From Pseudoalteromonas luteoviolacea NCIMB 1944 (GTDB lineage: Bacteria > Pseudomonadota > Gammaproteobacteria > Enterobacterales > Alteromonadaceae), in assembly GCF_001625565.1 (NCBI RefSeq), contig NZ_AUXS01000041.1:1-64000 (forward strand): DNA of 64,000 bases. The letters are read 5' to 3'. Positions 37,236-46,700 of this stretch are shown piece after piece (the first letter of the stretch is position 1; every line of letters starts with the position of its first letter). The notes beneath the pieces are model-generated. The model made no database searches. It was given only the letters and a program-made list of their open reading frames with translations, and was not told the origin of the DNA. The position numbers were made by a program, and so were the translations under genes.

Positions 37236-38250
37236 AACAAGGAAACTAAGGCGCAACCCTTTTTGTCACGCCCCAATCCGACGATATCCTTTTGAGGTAT
37301 CCGCTACCTCTGCCTACAACATACAAGCAAGCCGCCAACATTCATCATCCCCTGAACGGGTATACATCCAATCACACCCGATCTTCTTCCCTGCCTTCAT
37401 CCAGCGTGTATCCTACACTCATTCCTCTTACGCAGTGTCCTTATGCGTTCCAATCAATTCCCTTGGCACATCCTATGCCCGTACATCCTATGTCCAAGTA
37501 TTAACTTGTTCCTTAAATACCTTTTCCTTAGGCTATCCTATCCTTTTTGACATTTCCTATGTCTGCACATCCTGTGCTGTATCCTTTGCCACCTTGGCTC
37601 CTCTTCGCCTAATCCGTCGGCGCTCCTATCCCTTTTGACATTTCCTATGCCTGCACATCCTGTGCAGTATCCTTTGCCACCTTGGCTCCTCTTCACCTAA
37701 TCCGTCGGCGCTCCTATCCCTTTTGACATTTCCTATGTCTGCACATCCTGTGCTGTATCCTTTGCCACCTTGGCTCCTCTTCACCTAATCCGTCGGCGCT
37801 CCTATCCCTTTTGACATTTCCTATGTCTGCACATCCTGTGCTGTATCCTTTGCCACCTTGGCTCCTCTTCACCTAATCCGTCGGCGCTCCTATCCTTTTT
37901 GACATTTCCTATGTCTGCACATCCTGTGCTGTATCCTTTGCCATCTTGGCTCCTCTTCACCTAATCCGTCGGTGCTCCTATCCTTTTCGACATTTCCTAT
38001 GTCTGCACATCCTGTGCTGTATCCTTTGCCACCTTGGCTCCTCTTCACCTAATCCGTCGGTGCTCCTATCCCTTTTGACATTTCCTATGTCTGCACATCC
38101 TGTGCTGTATCCTAGCCTCTTGGCTCCTCTTCACTTAGTTCCTTAAGCGCTCCGAACTTCCCGTGTATAACTTTTCCGATACCTTCCTGGTAGCAATCTT
38201 TGCTTTGCATCCTTTCGTCCTTCAACACCAACAAGTCTACGCAACTTAGC
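37236..38250 (-). ncRNA. csrB: Giant CsrB-type CsrA-sequestering RNA (ends approximate)
   Basis: The region has no plausible protein gene. On the minus strand it is purine-rich and carries about 70 GGA motifs between 38220 and 37275. Many sit in hairpin loops: GCACA-GGA-TGTGC and GACAT-AGGAA-ATGTC once per 88-nt unit, TACC-AGGAA-GGTA near 38190, GAGGTA-GCGGA-TACCTC near 37300. ACAGGATGT matches the known CsrA-preferred core (ACARGGAUGU). It occupies the yqcC-to-syd interval and orientation of E. coli csrB, and a GacA/UvrY-type box lies upstream. E. coli CsrB is about 370 nt with about 20 motifs, so this RNA would be about three times larger. The 5' end is estimated from the AT-rich stretch at 38245-38290. 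The 3' end is a guess from a weak GGCGT/GCGCC stem (37250-37272) followed by U-rich sequence. Confidence 0.8.
37535..38152 (-). repeat. Seven tandem 88-bp units forming the core of the csrB-like RNA
   Basis: The marker CCTATG-TCTGCACATCCTG recurs at 37556, 37644, 37732, 37820, 37908, 37996 and 38084, always 88 bp apart. Units differ by only a few bases (for example TGTGCAG versus TGTGCTG, GGCG versus GGTG); the rightmost is degraded at its distal end. 88 is not a multiple of three, so the array cannot encode a protein repeat. There are no unique spacers, so it is not CRISPR. Each unit holds seven TCC (GGA on the minus strand). Confidence 0.97.
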
Positions 38251-38386
38251 GCTAATAAATAGGATATATTCTCAATTAAATAACTTAAAAACTATTGAAA
38301 CATTGAGCAAAAGCAAATTAAAACAATAACTTAAGGTTAATTTTAAGATACTGACACGCGATACTTCCCACTAATACGCACAAGCT

Positions 38387-38404
38387 TGTAGGAAAAGTCT
38401 TACA
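38387..38404. promoter_or_regulatory. GacA/UvrY-type upstream activating box
   Basis: TGTAGGAAAAGTCTTACA is an 18-bp inverted repeat matching the Gac box TGTAAG-N6-CTTACA at 11 of 12 defined positions. It overlaps the stop codon of the acetyltransferase gene and lies roughly 140-150 bp upstream of the presumed start of the csrB-like RNA, a usual distance for response-regulator sites at csrB/rsmZ genes. Confidence 0.72.
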
Positions 38405-39065
38405 GTGGTTTTTCCAAAACGTCTGTTCGAGCTTTAAACAGTAACTCGCCAGAAACCGATCGAAAGACAACTTCTTTCACTAAATGGTAGCCATGCTCTT
38501 CAAAGAAGTTGACTTGATTACCCTGTGTGACAAACACTGCCATGCCAGACATAAAGTCATTTTCACGAACTAAGGTATCCAGTGCACTAAGCAGATAATG
38601 ACCGTAACCCTGTCCTTGGTAATGTGGATCTACAGCAATAAAAGATAGGAAATAGTATTCCCCCATTTCGCCTAAATGTGCTTTTATTGCGCGCTCTTTT
38701 TCCATGATTTGTTTGGCTTGCAGCACACCAGCTCCCATCATTAAGGTTAACCTCCAATGCCAACCAAAGCTTTTCTCTATTTCACAATGAGATGCAAATG
38801 CACACGCTACCGCCACTAAATTATGTTCAATGTAGATACCTAATATCGGTTGACCCGACTTGCTAAAACGTGACAACTCCTGGCGTATGAGCGCCCTAAG
38901 CTTCGCATCATACTTACTTTGGTTTGGCTCATTTAAAATTTGAATAAGCAATGGATCTTGTCTGTAAGCTTGAAATAGTAGGCTAGCAGCAACATGGATA
39001 TCTTCTGGCTCAATAAACTTCGCACCAATAGTGGGGGCGTGCACCTGTTCTTCTGTATTAGACAT
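38400..39065 (-). CDS. GNAT family N-acetyltransferase
   Basis: The 221-residue protein has the GNAT acetyl-CoA motif A (YFLSFIAVDPHYQGQGYGHYLLSAL, with QGQGYG as the pyrophosphate loop) and motif B (FFEEHGYHLVKEVVF). The acceptor is unknown; an N-terminal helical extension resembles small-molecule acetyltransferases. I chose ATG at 39065 (AAGGGAA upstream); the longer ORF to 39221 reads through non-coding sequence and overlaps the divergent DUF2789 gene. Its 3' end overlaps the Gac-type box. Confidence 0.83.
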   Translation of the reverse strand: MSNTEEQVHAPTIGAKFIEPEDIHVAASLLFQAYRQDPLLIQILNEPNQSKYDAKLRALIRQELSRFSKSGQPILGIYIEHNLVAVACAFASHCEIEKSFGWHWRLTLMMGAGVLQAKQIMEKERAIKAHLGEMGEYYFLSFIAVDPHYQGQGYGHYLLSALDTLVRENDFMSGMAVFVTQGNQVNFFEEHGYHLVKEVVFRSVSGELLFKARTDVLEKPL

Positions 39066-39203
39066 AATATTCCCTTGTATATTATTTATTCTAAAAAAGA
39101 GAGTCGTATATAATCGGCTTGGCTGTACTGAATTAAACCTGATGTATAAAACAGCCGTAAATTTACTATAGTTGTAGAGTATTTCTTGTTCAATGGAGAA
39201 CAT

Positions 39204-39431
39204 ATGGATAACAGCTACCACTCACTAAAATCACTATTTTCCCAACTAGGCTTGGAAAATAGTGATGAGAAAATATCGCAGTTTATCGACAACAATAAGC
39301 TACCTAGCCAAACACTGTTGGTCGATGCGCCATTTTGGAATCAGGGACAAAAACACTTTATTGAAGAGTCGTTAAGAGAAGACGCAGACTGGAGTGAAAT
39401 TATTGATACGTTAGATACTTTGTTGAGATAA
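39204..39431 (+). CDS. DUF2789 family protein
   Basis: The 75-residue protein (MDNSYHSLKSLFSQLGLENSDEKI...) ends with HFIEESLREDADWSEIIDTLDTLL, typical of DUF2789 as I recall it. It is small and acidic with no signal peptide; function unknown. ATG at 39204 is preceded by GGAGAA, which fixes the start. Confidence 0.8.
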   Translation: MDNSYHSLKSLFSQLGLENSDEKISQFIDNNKLPSQTLLVDAPFWNQGQKHFIEESLREDADWSEIIDTLDTLLR

Positions 39432-39518
39432 GCGTCTAAGGTACCTCAAAGCTTAGATCTCTCTTTGGGCAAATAAGATAAAAATGATAAACTAAGCTTT
39501 ATTTTTTGGTCTTTTCTT

Positions 39519-39782
39519 ATGCACCCAGCAGCTCAACAAGCCATCAGTACATTACTTGCCGAAGGTAAAACTCCGACAGTGGCCACCGTCAAAGCTAAAT
39601 TGACAGAGCCACTGCCTATGCCAGTCATTATCGCCGCATTAGCAGCATACAAAAATAACCCAGATGCAATAACTCAATCTGCATCAATTAGTGCACCTGA
39701 GCCTTCAGAGCCAAAAAGCCAATTAGACAGAATAGAGGCTAAACTGGACAGACTCTTAGCACTACTGGAAGAGAAGAAGTAA
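39519..39782 (+). CDS. Small hypothetical protein, cotranscribed with DUF2310 gene
   Basis: The 87-residue product has a helical N-terminal domain (MHPAAQQAISTLLAEGKTPTVATVKAKL), a Ser/Pro linker and a C-terminal coiled coil (QLDRIEAKLDRLLALLEEKK). The N-terminal pattern suggests a small helix-turn-helix-like unit with an oligomerising tail, but I do not recognise a named family. Its stop is one base before the ATG of the DUF2310 gene, so the two are translated from one message. The ribosome site is weak. A possible hairpin (AAAGCTTAG at 39448-39456 with CTAAGCTTT at 39492-39500, then a T-run) precedes it. Confidence 0.7.
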   Translation: MHPAAQQAISTLLAEGKTPTVATVKAKLTEPLPMPVIIAALAAYKNNPDAITQSASISAPEPSEPKSQLDRIEAKLDRLLALLEEKK

Positions 39783-39783
39783 T

Positions 39784-40557
39784 ATGTTTGTTGTAGATTT
39801 AACATTTGACTGTTACCAAGACACGACCCTTGAAAAGGCGGAGCAGGCCATAAACCAGCTTGTCAATGCATTGCGTTTTAATGGTCAGATCATAGGTGAT
39901 GAATTTCCGACGGTACTCAAAGATGGTTTTTTCATTACTCGAGTCATGTGCCCACTCGAAGACTCATTACACCCTTTGCATCACAGTCCCTTCGTCAAAC
40001 ATGCAATTGAGCAGCTGCAACAAGCGGGTCTACTGGCCCCAAAGGTTAAAGTGATTGGTCAAGATATTCACGCTAATGGCGCAGATCTGTGCCAAGCACC
40101 ATCTAGCTATATCCTTTATACAACCTATGTCCATACTTGTAGTCCACTGTATTGTGGTGACGACTTTCAACCTGTACCGCTATACAACATCCCAGCAATT
40201 GCAAATGGCGACTATAAAGCTCTGATAAAATGGCAAGAAGATTGGCAGGCTTGTGATCAGATTCAAATCAATGGAGCCACACGTTGTGAATTTGCCGCTT
40301 TGGAAGAGATAACCAGTTTATCCAGTGATTTATCTCGCAGAGGCTTAGATCTCTCAAAACGTATTCGCTACCTCACCAAAAAGCCCGTTTACTATTATTT
40401 ATACCGCGTTGGTGGTGAAAACCTTGAAACGGAGAGGCAAAGAAAGTGCCCAAGTTGCGATGGCGACTGGGCACTGAGTGAACCATGGTTTGGACTATTC
40501 GATTTTAAATGCGATAAGTGTCACTTAGTTTCGAATATTTCATGGGATTTTCAGTAA
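39784..40557 (+). CDS. DUF2310 zinc-ribbon protein
   Basis: The 257-residue protein ends in a zinc ribbon with paired CxxC motifs (KCPSCDGDWALSEPWFGLFDF then KCDKC), as in the DUF2310 Zn-ribbon family of gammaproteobacteria. The N-terminal 200 residues are a family-specific domain (CSPLYCGDDFQPVPLYNIP). Function is unknown. It starts one base after the preceding small gene and overlaps the convergent syd gene by 7 bp at its 3' end. Confidence 0.85.
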   Translation: MFVVDLTFDCYQDTTLEKAEQAINQLVNALRFNGQIIGDEFPTVLKDGFFITRVMCPLEDSLHPLHHSPFVKHAIEQLQQAGLLAPKVKVIGQDIHANGADLCQAPSSYILYTTYVHTCSPLYCGDDFQPVPLYNIPAIANGDYKALIKWQEDWQACDQIQINGATRCEFAALEEITSLSSDLSRRGLDLSKRIRYLTKKPVYYYLYRVGGENLETERQRKCPSCDGDWALSEPWFGLFDFKCDKCHLVSNISWDFQ

Positions 40558-41099
40558 TTAAAGCTTAGGGCTGCTAGAAACGATTCGATGTTCTCAGCCA
40601 GCACATGATGTGTTGGCTTACCAACATACTCTAAACATACCTCACCGCTATTGAGTTTCACCGAGATCAGTAAATCATCTCTGTCTGTCAAACCAATAAA
40701 TACGGTGTCATCTTGCTTCAATCTTCGTTTCATTAAAACATGGCCAGTAATATTCTGTTGTAAATTTACAAAGTCTTCTTCATTCCAAACTTGCAATAAT
40801 TCAATATCATTGCCATCAAATTGGGCGCGGATATTACCCGCAAATACAGCGCCATAATAGGCATGCAATGCAGCTGGAAACTCTACTTCTAATGCTTTAG
40901 CAAGATCTTCCAACCCATTCATAGGTTGACGAGTAACCGCTTGCCACTGGATGTTGCCTGAAGTATCCGCTTCACCAACCTCACATGCGCTAGGATAGTC
41001 TGGATCGTGTGGGATTTGAGGCAGGTGCCCGAGTTGTTGTTTCGTTGCCGTCGCATATTGCTGATGTAACGTTTCCATCATGGTCGTTAAAGATGCCAT
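40551..41099 (-). CDS. syd: SecY-interacting protein Syd
   Basis: The 182-residue cytosolic protein interacts with SecY in E. coli and may check the integrity of the translocon. Family features include the FPAALHAYYGAVFAGNI region and LLQVWNEEDFVNLQQNITGHVLMKRRLKQ, with an acidic surface. It is divergent from queF, as in E. coli. The interval between yqcC and syd is where E. coli has csrB; here it also carries DUF3549, DUF3301, an acetyltransferase, DUF2789 and DUF2310 genes. Confidence 0.93.
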   Translation of the reverse strand: MASLTTMMETLHQQYATATKQQLGHLPQIPHDPDYPSACEVGEADTSGNIQWQAVTRQPMNGLEDLAKALEVEFPAALHAYYGAVFAGNIRAQFDGNDIELLQVWNEEDFVNLQQNITGHVLMKRRLKQDDTVFIGLTDRDDLLISVKLNSGEVCLEYVGKPTHHVLAENIESFLAALSFNY

Positions 41100-41159
41100 A
41101 CTGCCATTCTCATTTTAATTCGCTATAATTCCGGCCATTGTAACCACTATTGGTGAAAC

Positions 41160-42005
41160 ATGACAGATTACAACAACGCACCTGAACTCAAAGCATCAGT
41201 GCTTGGTAAAACTACCGAATATGCATCTCAGTATGATGCTACCTTGCTACACCCTATTGCGCGAAAGCTCAATCGTGACCAAATTGCCGTCGATGAGCAA
41301 GCATTGCCCTTTAAGGGTGAGGATACCTGGACTGGCTATGAGCTTTCTTGGTTAAATAGTAAAGGAAAACCACAAGTTGCAGTCGCAACCTTTGTCTTTC
41401 CATGTCAAAGTTCGCATATTATTGAATCAAAGTCATTTAAGTTATATTTAAATAGCTTTAATCAAACTCGATTTACCTCTGAGGAAGAAGTACATAAATA
41501 CTTAACCTCAGATCTCTCCCAAGCAGCAAATTGTGATGTTACTGTGACACTTTACGGCCCGGATGAGTACAATTGCTTACCATTTACGCAGTTGCCTGGG
41601 GAATGCATTGACGAATTAGATATTGAAGTTGATGCCTACAGCCCTGAAGAGGGAATATTGGCACATAGCGAGCAAAGCGAAGTTTCTGAAACCTTGTATA
41701 GTCATCTTTTGAAATCTAACTGCTTGATCACCTCCCAGCCAGATTGGGCCAGTATCGTGATCCGCTACCAAGGCCAACAGATCTGCAAAGAGTCACTTCT
41801 GAAATACTTGATTTCATTTCGCGACCACAATGAATTTCATGAACAGTGTGTTGAACGTATTTACTGTGATATTCAACGCGCTCTCAAACCGAAAAAGTTG
41901 GAAGTCTATGCCCGTTACACTCGTCGCGGAGGGCTAGATATAAACCCTTACCGCTCAAGTGAGCAAGACGCAACCCGCTTTAATATTCGTGTAAACAGAC
42001 AGTAA
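41160..42005 (+). CDS. queF: NADPH-dependent 7-cyano-7-deazaguanine reductase
   Basis: The 281-residue enzyme reduces preQ0 to preQ1 in queuosine synthesis. The QueF substrate motif [11 protein letters not shown] is at 89-99 and the catalytic Cys is C188 in [10 protein letters not shown]. The length matches the two-domain bacterial type (E. coli 282). A TATAAT element at 41124-41129 lies in the 60-bp gap to divergent syd; there is no room for a preQ1 riboswitch. Queuosine modifies the GUN-anticodon tRNAs, including tRNA-Asp(GTC), of which seven genes lie in this window. Confidence 0.96.
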   Translation: MTDYNNAPELKASVLGKTTEYASQYDATLLHPIARKLNRDQIAVDEQALPFKGEDTWTGYELSWLNSKGKPQVAVATFVFPCQSSHIIESKSFKLYLNSFNQTRFTSEEEVHKYLTSDLSQAANCDVTVTLYGPDEYNCLPFTQLPGECIDELDIEVDAYSPEEGILAHSEQSEVSETLYSHLLKSNCLITSQPDWASIVIRYQGQQICKESLLKYLISFRDHNEFHEQCVERIYCDIQRALKPKKLEVYARYTRRGGLDINPYRSSEQDATRFNIRVNRQ

Positions 42006-42016
42006 TTACTCGCTTC

Positions 42017-42040
42017 AAAGTGCCGTTGCGACGGCACTTT
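42017..42040. terminator. Terminator between queF and the cyclophilin gene
   Basis: AAAGTGCCG (42017-42025), loop TTGCGA, CGGCACTTT (42032-42040), followed by CTTTAACCTTTTC. Perfect 9-bp stem between convergent genes, usable in both directions. Confidence 0.85.
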
Positions 42041-42042
42041 CT

Positions 42043-42921
42043 TTAACCTTTTCTTCTTGTTGGTACAGTGATAGAACACACATCCACAAAATTGGGCGTA
42101 AATTTAAACCACGGCTCTGGTCGGTTGGTTCTTGCCGCTACCAGCTCCTCAAAATGCGTCGAACTAGTATCGAAAAACTCAAACACACTGTTGTCTTGTG
42201 AGGCTATGTCGCTTAAGACTTCAACTCCTTTGATGGGATTAAATGGACGTCCATTTTCAGGTTCCCTTTGCAACTTCTGCACATGTTGCATTCCCTCCAG
42301 CACACGGCCAAAGACGGTAATATTGCGGTCTAAGTAACGCTGTGGTGCCAGTGTGATATAGAACTCAGTGCCACCACTATTAATCTCATTCCCCCTCGCC
42401 ATAGCAAAAGTACCAGCGCAATGAGTCATCCAAGTTTTTGTACCATCTCGATTTTGCCCAACCGCAAAACCATCCAAAAAGCCGGTGCGTATCGCATAAC
42501 CATCAGAACCATCTAACGCCATAATATTCAAAGCACTGTTTGTTTTGTAAGATAACTCAGCTGCGAGCCGTTTCTGTCCTTTTTTGGGGATCTTAGTATC
42601 AGTTTGGTCTCCACCTTGCGCAACAAAACCTTCAACAAATCGATATACACTCAAGCCCTCATAAAACCCTTCACGTGCCAAAAGCTTTATATTATTGGTA
42701 TGATTTGGGGCCAATTTGGCATTGAGTTCAACGTAAACATGACCTGTTTCAAGTTCTATTCGAATTACATTGTCATTGTTAACGCTACGCCATGCACTAC
42801 TCGGGGCTGTATTCACAATATCAAAAGGTGCACGCACAGCTTTATTGGGCTTGTCTGGTTGCTGCATGCAACCGCTCAGTAAAGCCACTGCACATAGCAA
42901 CGTGGATTTAGCTTTTATCAT
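42043..42921 (-). CDS. Cyclophilin-type peptidyl-prolyl isomerase, lipoprotein
   Basis: The 292-residue product has a lipobox (LLSGC, Cys at 18) and a cyclophilin domain: VYVELNAKLAPNHTNNIKLLAREGFYEGLSVYRFVEGFVAQGGD, then FAMARGNEINSGGTEFYITL and ITVFGRVLEGM. It would isomerise prolyl bonds in proteins on the periplasmic side. The usual catalytic Arg is present (YRFVEGFVAQGGD). A C-terminal tail of about 70 residues follows. I chose ATG at 42921, which overlaps the upstream solute-binding-protein gene by 14 bp. It is the last gene of a tamA-tamB operon. Confidence 0.87.
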   Translation of the reverse strand: MIKAKSTLLCAVALLSGCMQQPDKPNKAVRAPFDIVNTAPSSAWRSVNNDNVIRIELETGHVYVELNAKLAPNHTNNIKLLAREGFYEGLSVYRFVEGFVAQGGDQTDTKIPKKGQKRLAAELSYKTNSALNIMALDGSDGYAIRTGFLDGFAVGQNRDGTKTWMTHCAGTFAMARGNEINSGGTEFYITLAPQRYLDRNITVFGRVLEGMQHVQKLQREPENGRPFNPIKGVEVLSDIASQDNSVFEFFDTSSTHFEELVAARTNRPEPWFKFTPNFVDVCSITVPTRRKG

Positions 42922-43741
42922 TTTGTTTTTTATACCATAACTGGGAATTATTAAGCGGCGCACTGGGCGGGAGACTGCGGTTTCTCAGCTCAATCAATGT
43001 GCGCTGTTCAAGTGAAAGCTCTTCGACAAGCTTGGCAAAATGGCGAGAGAACAATTGTTCAAAACTGCCATCTTTGAGTGCCTTATTTAAACCTTCTTGG
43101 AGCACTGTATACAGCGCACTATCTTGTTTATCTACGAAAAAATAAACCGCTGATGGATAGTAAAGTAGCAACTGCTGCTCTGCAAAAGCATTATAGGTTT
43201 TTAAAATGTCAGGCAGCTCCAAAATACTGATGGGAATAGCATCAAAACGCTTTGAGGTCAGCATATTTAAAGCGCCGGGTAAAGCGTGAAAGGCGTTAAC
43301 AGACAGCTTGTTGTCAACAAAAATATCGTGATCTGGCCAATCATGCCTCAGCCCATAATGAAAAGACTGTAACTGAGAGATATGGCTCAAATTTGAAAAG
43401 CGGTGCTGTTGAGACTGGTCAATCAGTAAAATGCGGTAACCAAGTAACCCTTTTACAATTGGCACCCTGATCGCACGCGCAATGTTTTCTCGCTCAAAGC
43501 TGGTTACAGACCAAAAAATATCGATGCCATTGTCTTTGCCCAGTAGGCGGATCGCACGGCTCTGGGTTGGTATATTTTTTATATACTGTAATTTATATGG
43601 TGTGCTTTGATATGACAGTGCAAGCTCGATCAACTCAATTACGTAAGGATGGGCCCCATCTGTGACTCTTACATATTTTGCTTCTTTAGCAAGGGTCGAA
43701 CAACAAAACAAGGCAACGAGCAAACAGCTCAAATAGCGCAT
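42908..43741 (-). CDS. Periplasmic solute-binding protein (family 3-like)
   Basis: The 277-residue product has a signal peptide (cleavage near LAKEA) and a bilobal solute-binding fold of the SBP_bac_3 type, which is common as orphan sensors or binding proteins in Vibrio/Pseudoalteromonas. The ligand is unknown and no transporter genes are nearby. Its ATG overlaps the tamB stop by one base (TAATG), and its 3' end overlaps the cyclophilin start by 14 bp, so all four genes of the tam unit are translationally linked. Confidence 0.8.
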   Translation of the reverse strand: MRYLSCLLVALFCCSTLAKEAKYVRVTDGAHPYVIELIELALSYQSTPYKLQYIKNIPTQSRAIRLLGKDNGIDIFWSVTSFERENIARAIRVPIVKGLLGYRILLIDQSQQHRFSNLSHISQLQSFHYGLRHDWPDHDIFVDNKLSVNAFHALPGALNMLTSKRFDAIPISILELPDILKTYNAFAEQQLLLYYPSAVYFFVDKQDSALYTVLQEGLNKALKDGSFEQLFSRHFAKLVEELSLEQRTLIELRNRSLPPSAPLNNSQLWYKKQNDKS

Positions 43742-46700
43742 TAATCACCCCAATCAAACTTGTACAACAGATCAATACTATCGTAGAGACCACTCGTCGC
43801 TTCTAAGTAAAGCTTTGAAAATATTCGATAACGTACTGCTATTTCACTCAATGAGGCAAATACACCAACTCGATAGCTGACTTGTACGCTCGGTGTAATG
43901 TAACCTGAAAGTTCAACTTGTGTATCATCACCACTTCCCTTTGCCGCCAAATTTATATCTCTTAATCCTAACTTTTTTCCAGCTTTTGTAAATAATCTTT
44001 TACTTTTATCAATGCTTTTCGCAAGCAGAAATTGAGCTAACAACGTATTATTCGAACTTTCCCCAGCCCCCAGCCGTTCGCCATTTAACAAATACTCCAA
44101 TGCTTCAGCCTGATCCTTTGCTGGCTCTGCAAAAATAGTTAATTGCGGAGATGCAATGCTCCCTGTAACAGATACACCTGCGATAACATCGTCAGCTGTG
44201 GTCTCGGGATTGCGAATCGCACGAATGTTCAGATAAGGCTTGTCCAAAGGCCCATTAAACCCAAGTTGCCCAGTTTCAATTAATAAGTCTTGTCCAAACG
44301 CCGTATACTTCCCTTCTAGCAGGGATACTTCTCCACCAGCCAAAGGGGCATTGCCAACATGACGCTCAATATCTAGTGCTCCGGTCAAATACGCATCTAA
44401 CCCAAGAGCAACAACTCGAACATCATCCAGTAATTTGATATCAATATCAGCACGATAATCCACAAGCGCTTGATCCTTTTCTGACTCAGTGTCATCGACA
44501 ATGATCTGATCGCCACTTACCACAACGGCCTCGTCTGGCAGAGCATCTAATGTGAATCGAGCAAATGGTATTGACACTTCTCCGCCAATATCAATTAATT
44601 TGTCAGCATAATCTACTGTTAGATCAGGAGATACAGCCACTTTTACACCTGACATAGGTGTGACGTGCAGATTTGTTCCTTGAATTTTTGCATTTAGCGC
44701 CAATTCAGATTGCCAATCTACATGTCCAGACAATTGTGCTACTCCATCTTGCGGTGTTTTAAAGCCCCCTTGCAGAGATAACTGGCGCTCATCAAACTCT
44801 GTAGATAACGTCAATTCGGTTACTTGCATCGGTAGATAACTCGACTCGATACTCAGGTTTTCAGCATGTAATTGGCCATAAAGTGATGGGTTGCTCAGCT
44901 CTCCTGAAAAGTTGATCGTGCCGTTTAATGATCCGTCTAAACTTATATCAGGCCATGAATAGGCACGTGCGTAAGGGGTAAATTGACGTAGTTTGATCTC
45001 ATTTATATGGATATACCCAGTTGCTTGCTGACTTATTTGCATGTTTGCAAAAGACAACCCACCTTTAATCAATCCCAATTTCTCAAACTCTACATGCCAC
45101 TGAGCCTCAATATTTTTCTCGCTTGAGGCTAATGACACTTCAAACTCTTCCACATTCAGCACATTAATAGGTAACTCATCGGTGACTTCGACCTCTGCCG
45201 GCAAATCAATCGCCACCTGTGCGCCCTTAACCCATAGCTTGGTATCGAGTGCTGCAACATTTCCATGTTTAATGGAGAGCTTACTTGTGCCATTCAGCTT
45301 GCCTTGAACAGATACGCCATTTTTTATCCATTTATTTACGCTGTTTAATGGAATATGCTCCAAATTAATACTCATCTCGCCCTGCTGTTCCACCAACATA
45401 GCCGAGGCACATGCCCTACCACCATTGATCAACCAACAAGTGTTTGCCAAACTGAATCTATCTTGGCCTACTTGCAGATCGACTGGTGCTGCAAGCTTGC
45501 CTTTTAAATCGTCAATAGCAAATGCACCTTTTGAGATCTGTCCGCGCCAGATATTTTTATCAAACAGCCCATGTAGGCTTGTCATCAACGCATACTGTGC
45601 GCTGTGCAATGACAAGTGAGCAGCATGGGACTGGCGGTTTCCATCTAAAACAAATTGTAATTTTCCGTGATTGAGCTGTGCTGCATTGATATCAGAAATA
45701 TCAAGCCTGATCTGCCCTTGGTAGTCTTTTGCTGTATCTAGCTCTGCTGACAACGTGCCTTGATTGATTGATATTTTATCTTCGAAGTCAATTTTGGAGA
45801 GCTGCGCATTGAGTTTTAATTGCGGCTTTGTAACGCTGCCTTTTACGTATAGCTGTGCATCCATCAACGCATCCAAAGGTATAACACGATTCGCGCTGTG
45901 GTTAATATTTGCATTGAAGTGCAAGTCTGCACTGTCACCAATTTCACCAGTAGCCTCCACTGTGCTACGGCCATATGTGATCCGAGCTTGCTCTAGCTTG
46001 CCTATATACTCGTCATTCACTTCTCCACTGAGTGAAATTTCCAAAGGTGTATCGGCTACCATACCCATCAGCTCTAGTTTGGGAATATTCACTGACCACT
46101 GTTCATGCGCAGATAAAAACCGTAGCTCATACTCTCCGGATAGCGTTGCCGCTTCCTCAATCCCCAAATGTGGTAATGGAAGCGCATGTAACTGACCCTG
46201 TAATTGTGCTTTCAGTCCATTGTGCCATGAAGCCTGAGCTGACAATTCTGAAAATGCATCACCGACTGTGATACGACTTTTGTTAAAATCAACCATGGAC
46301 AAGCGCCCTGTCAGCGACATATCTAACAAGACATCTTCACCAACATCATAATGCGCTGAACTATCAAATACCGCGTTAACATTGGCTTGATAGTTATCTA
46401 AGTTACCACTGCCTGATAAGTTGAGGTGATTCACTCTACCCACTTGAGCAATGTCTAAACTTGACAGACGCGCATGGAGGTTAAAAGGCCAATTAACCAC
46501 TGTAGGTGAAACTTGCAAGGATATACGGCCGCTGGCTTTTCCCGAGACACGACCCCTTAAAGCTATATTGTCCATGTCTCCATCAACAAGCAACACGGCA
46601 ATCGAGTGCGTATTGCCATAGCTCAAAGCGCCTTTTACAACGCTGGTCGACATATCATAATGTAAGTCCATATGAGCAGATGCATCTTTATAGGTAAGCT

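Noticed and set aside
37292-38146. Three short plus-strand ORFs inside the 88-bp repeat array
   Set aside because: The 88-bp period is not divisible by three, so frames change with each unit; the sequence has the signature of a structured RNA on the opposite strand.
37535-38152. CRISPR array
   Set aside because: Units are contiguous 88-mers with no unique spacers, and no cas gene is present.
41100-41159. preQ1 riboswitch before queF
   Set aside because: The gap is only 60 bp and already contains a promoter element; no aptamer-like sequence was seen.
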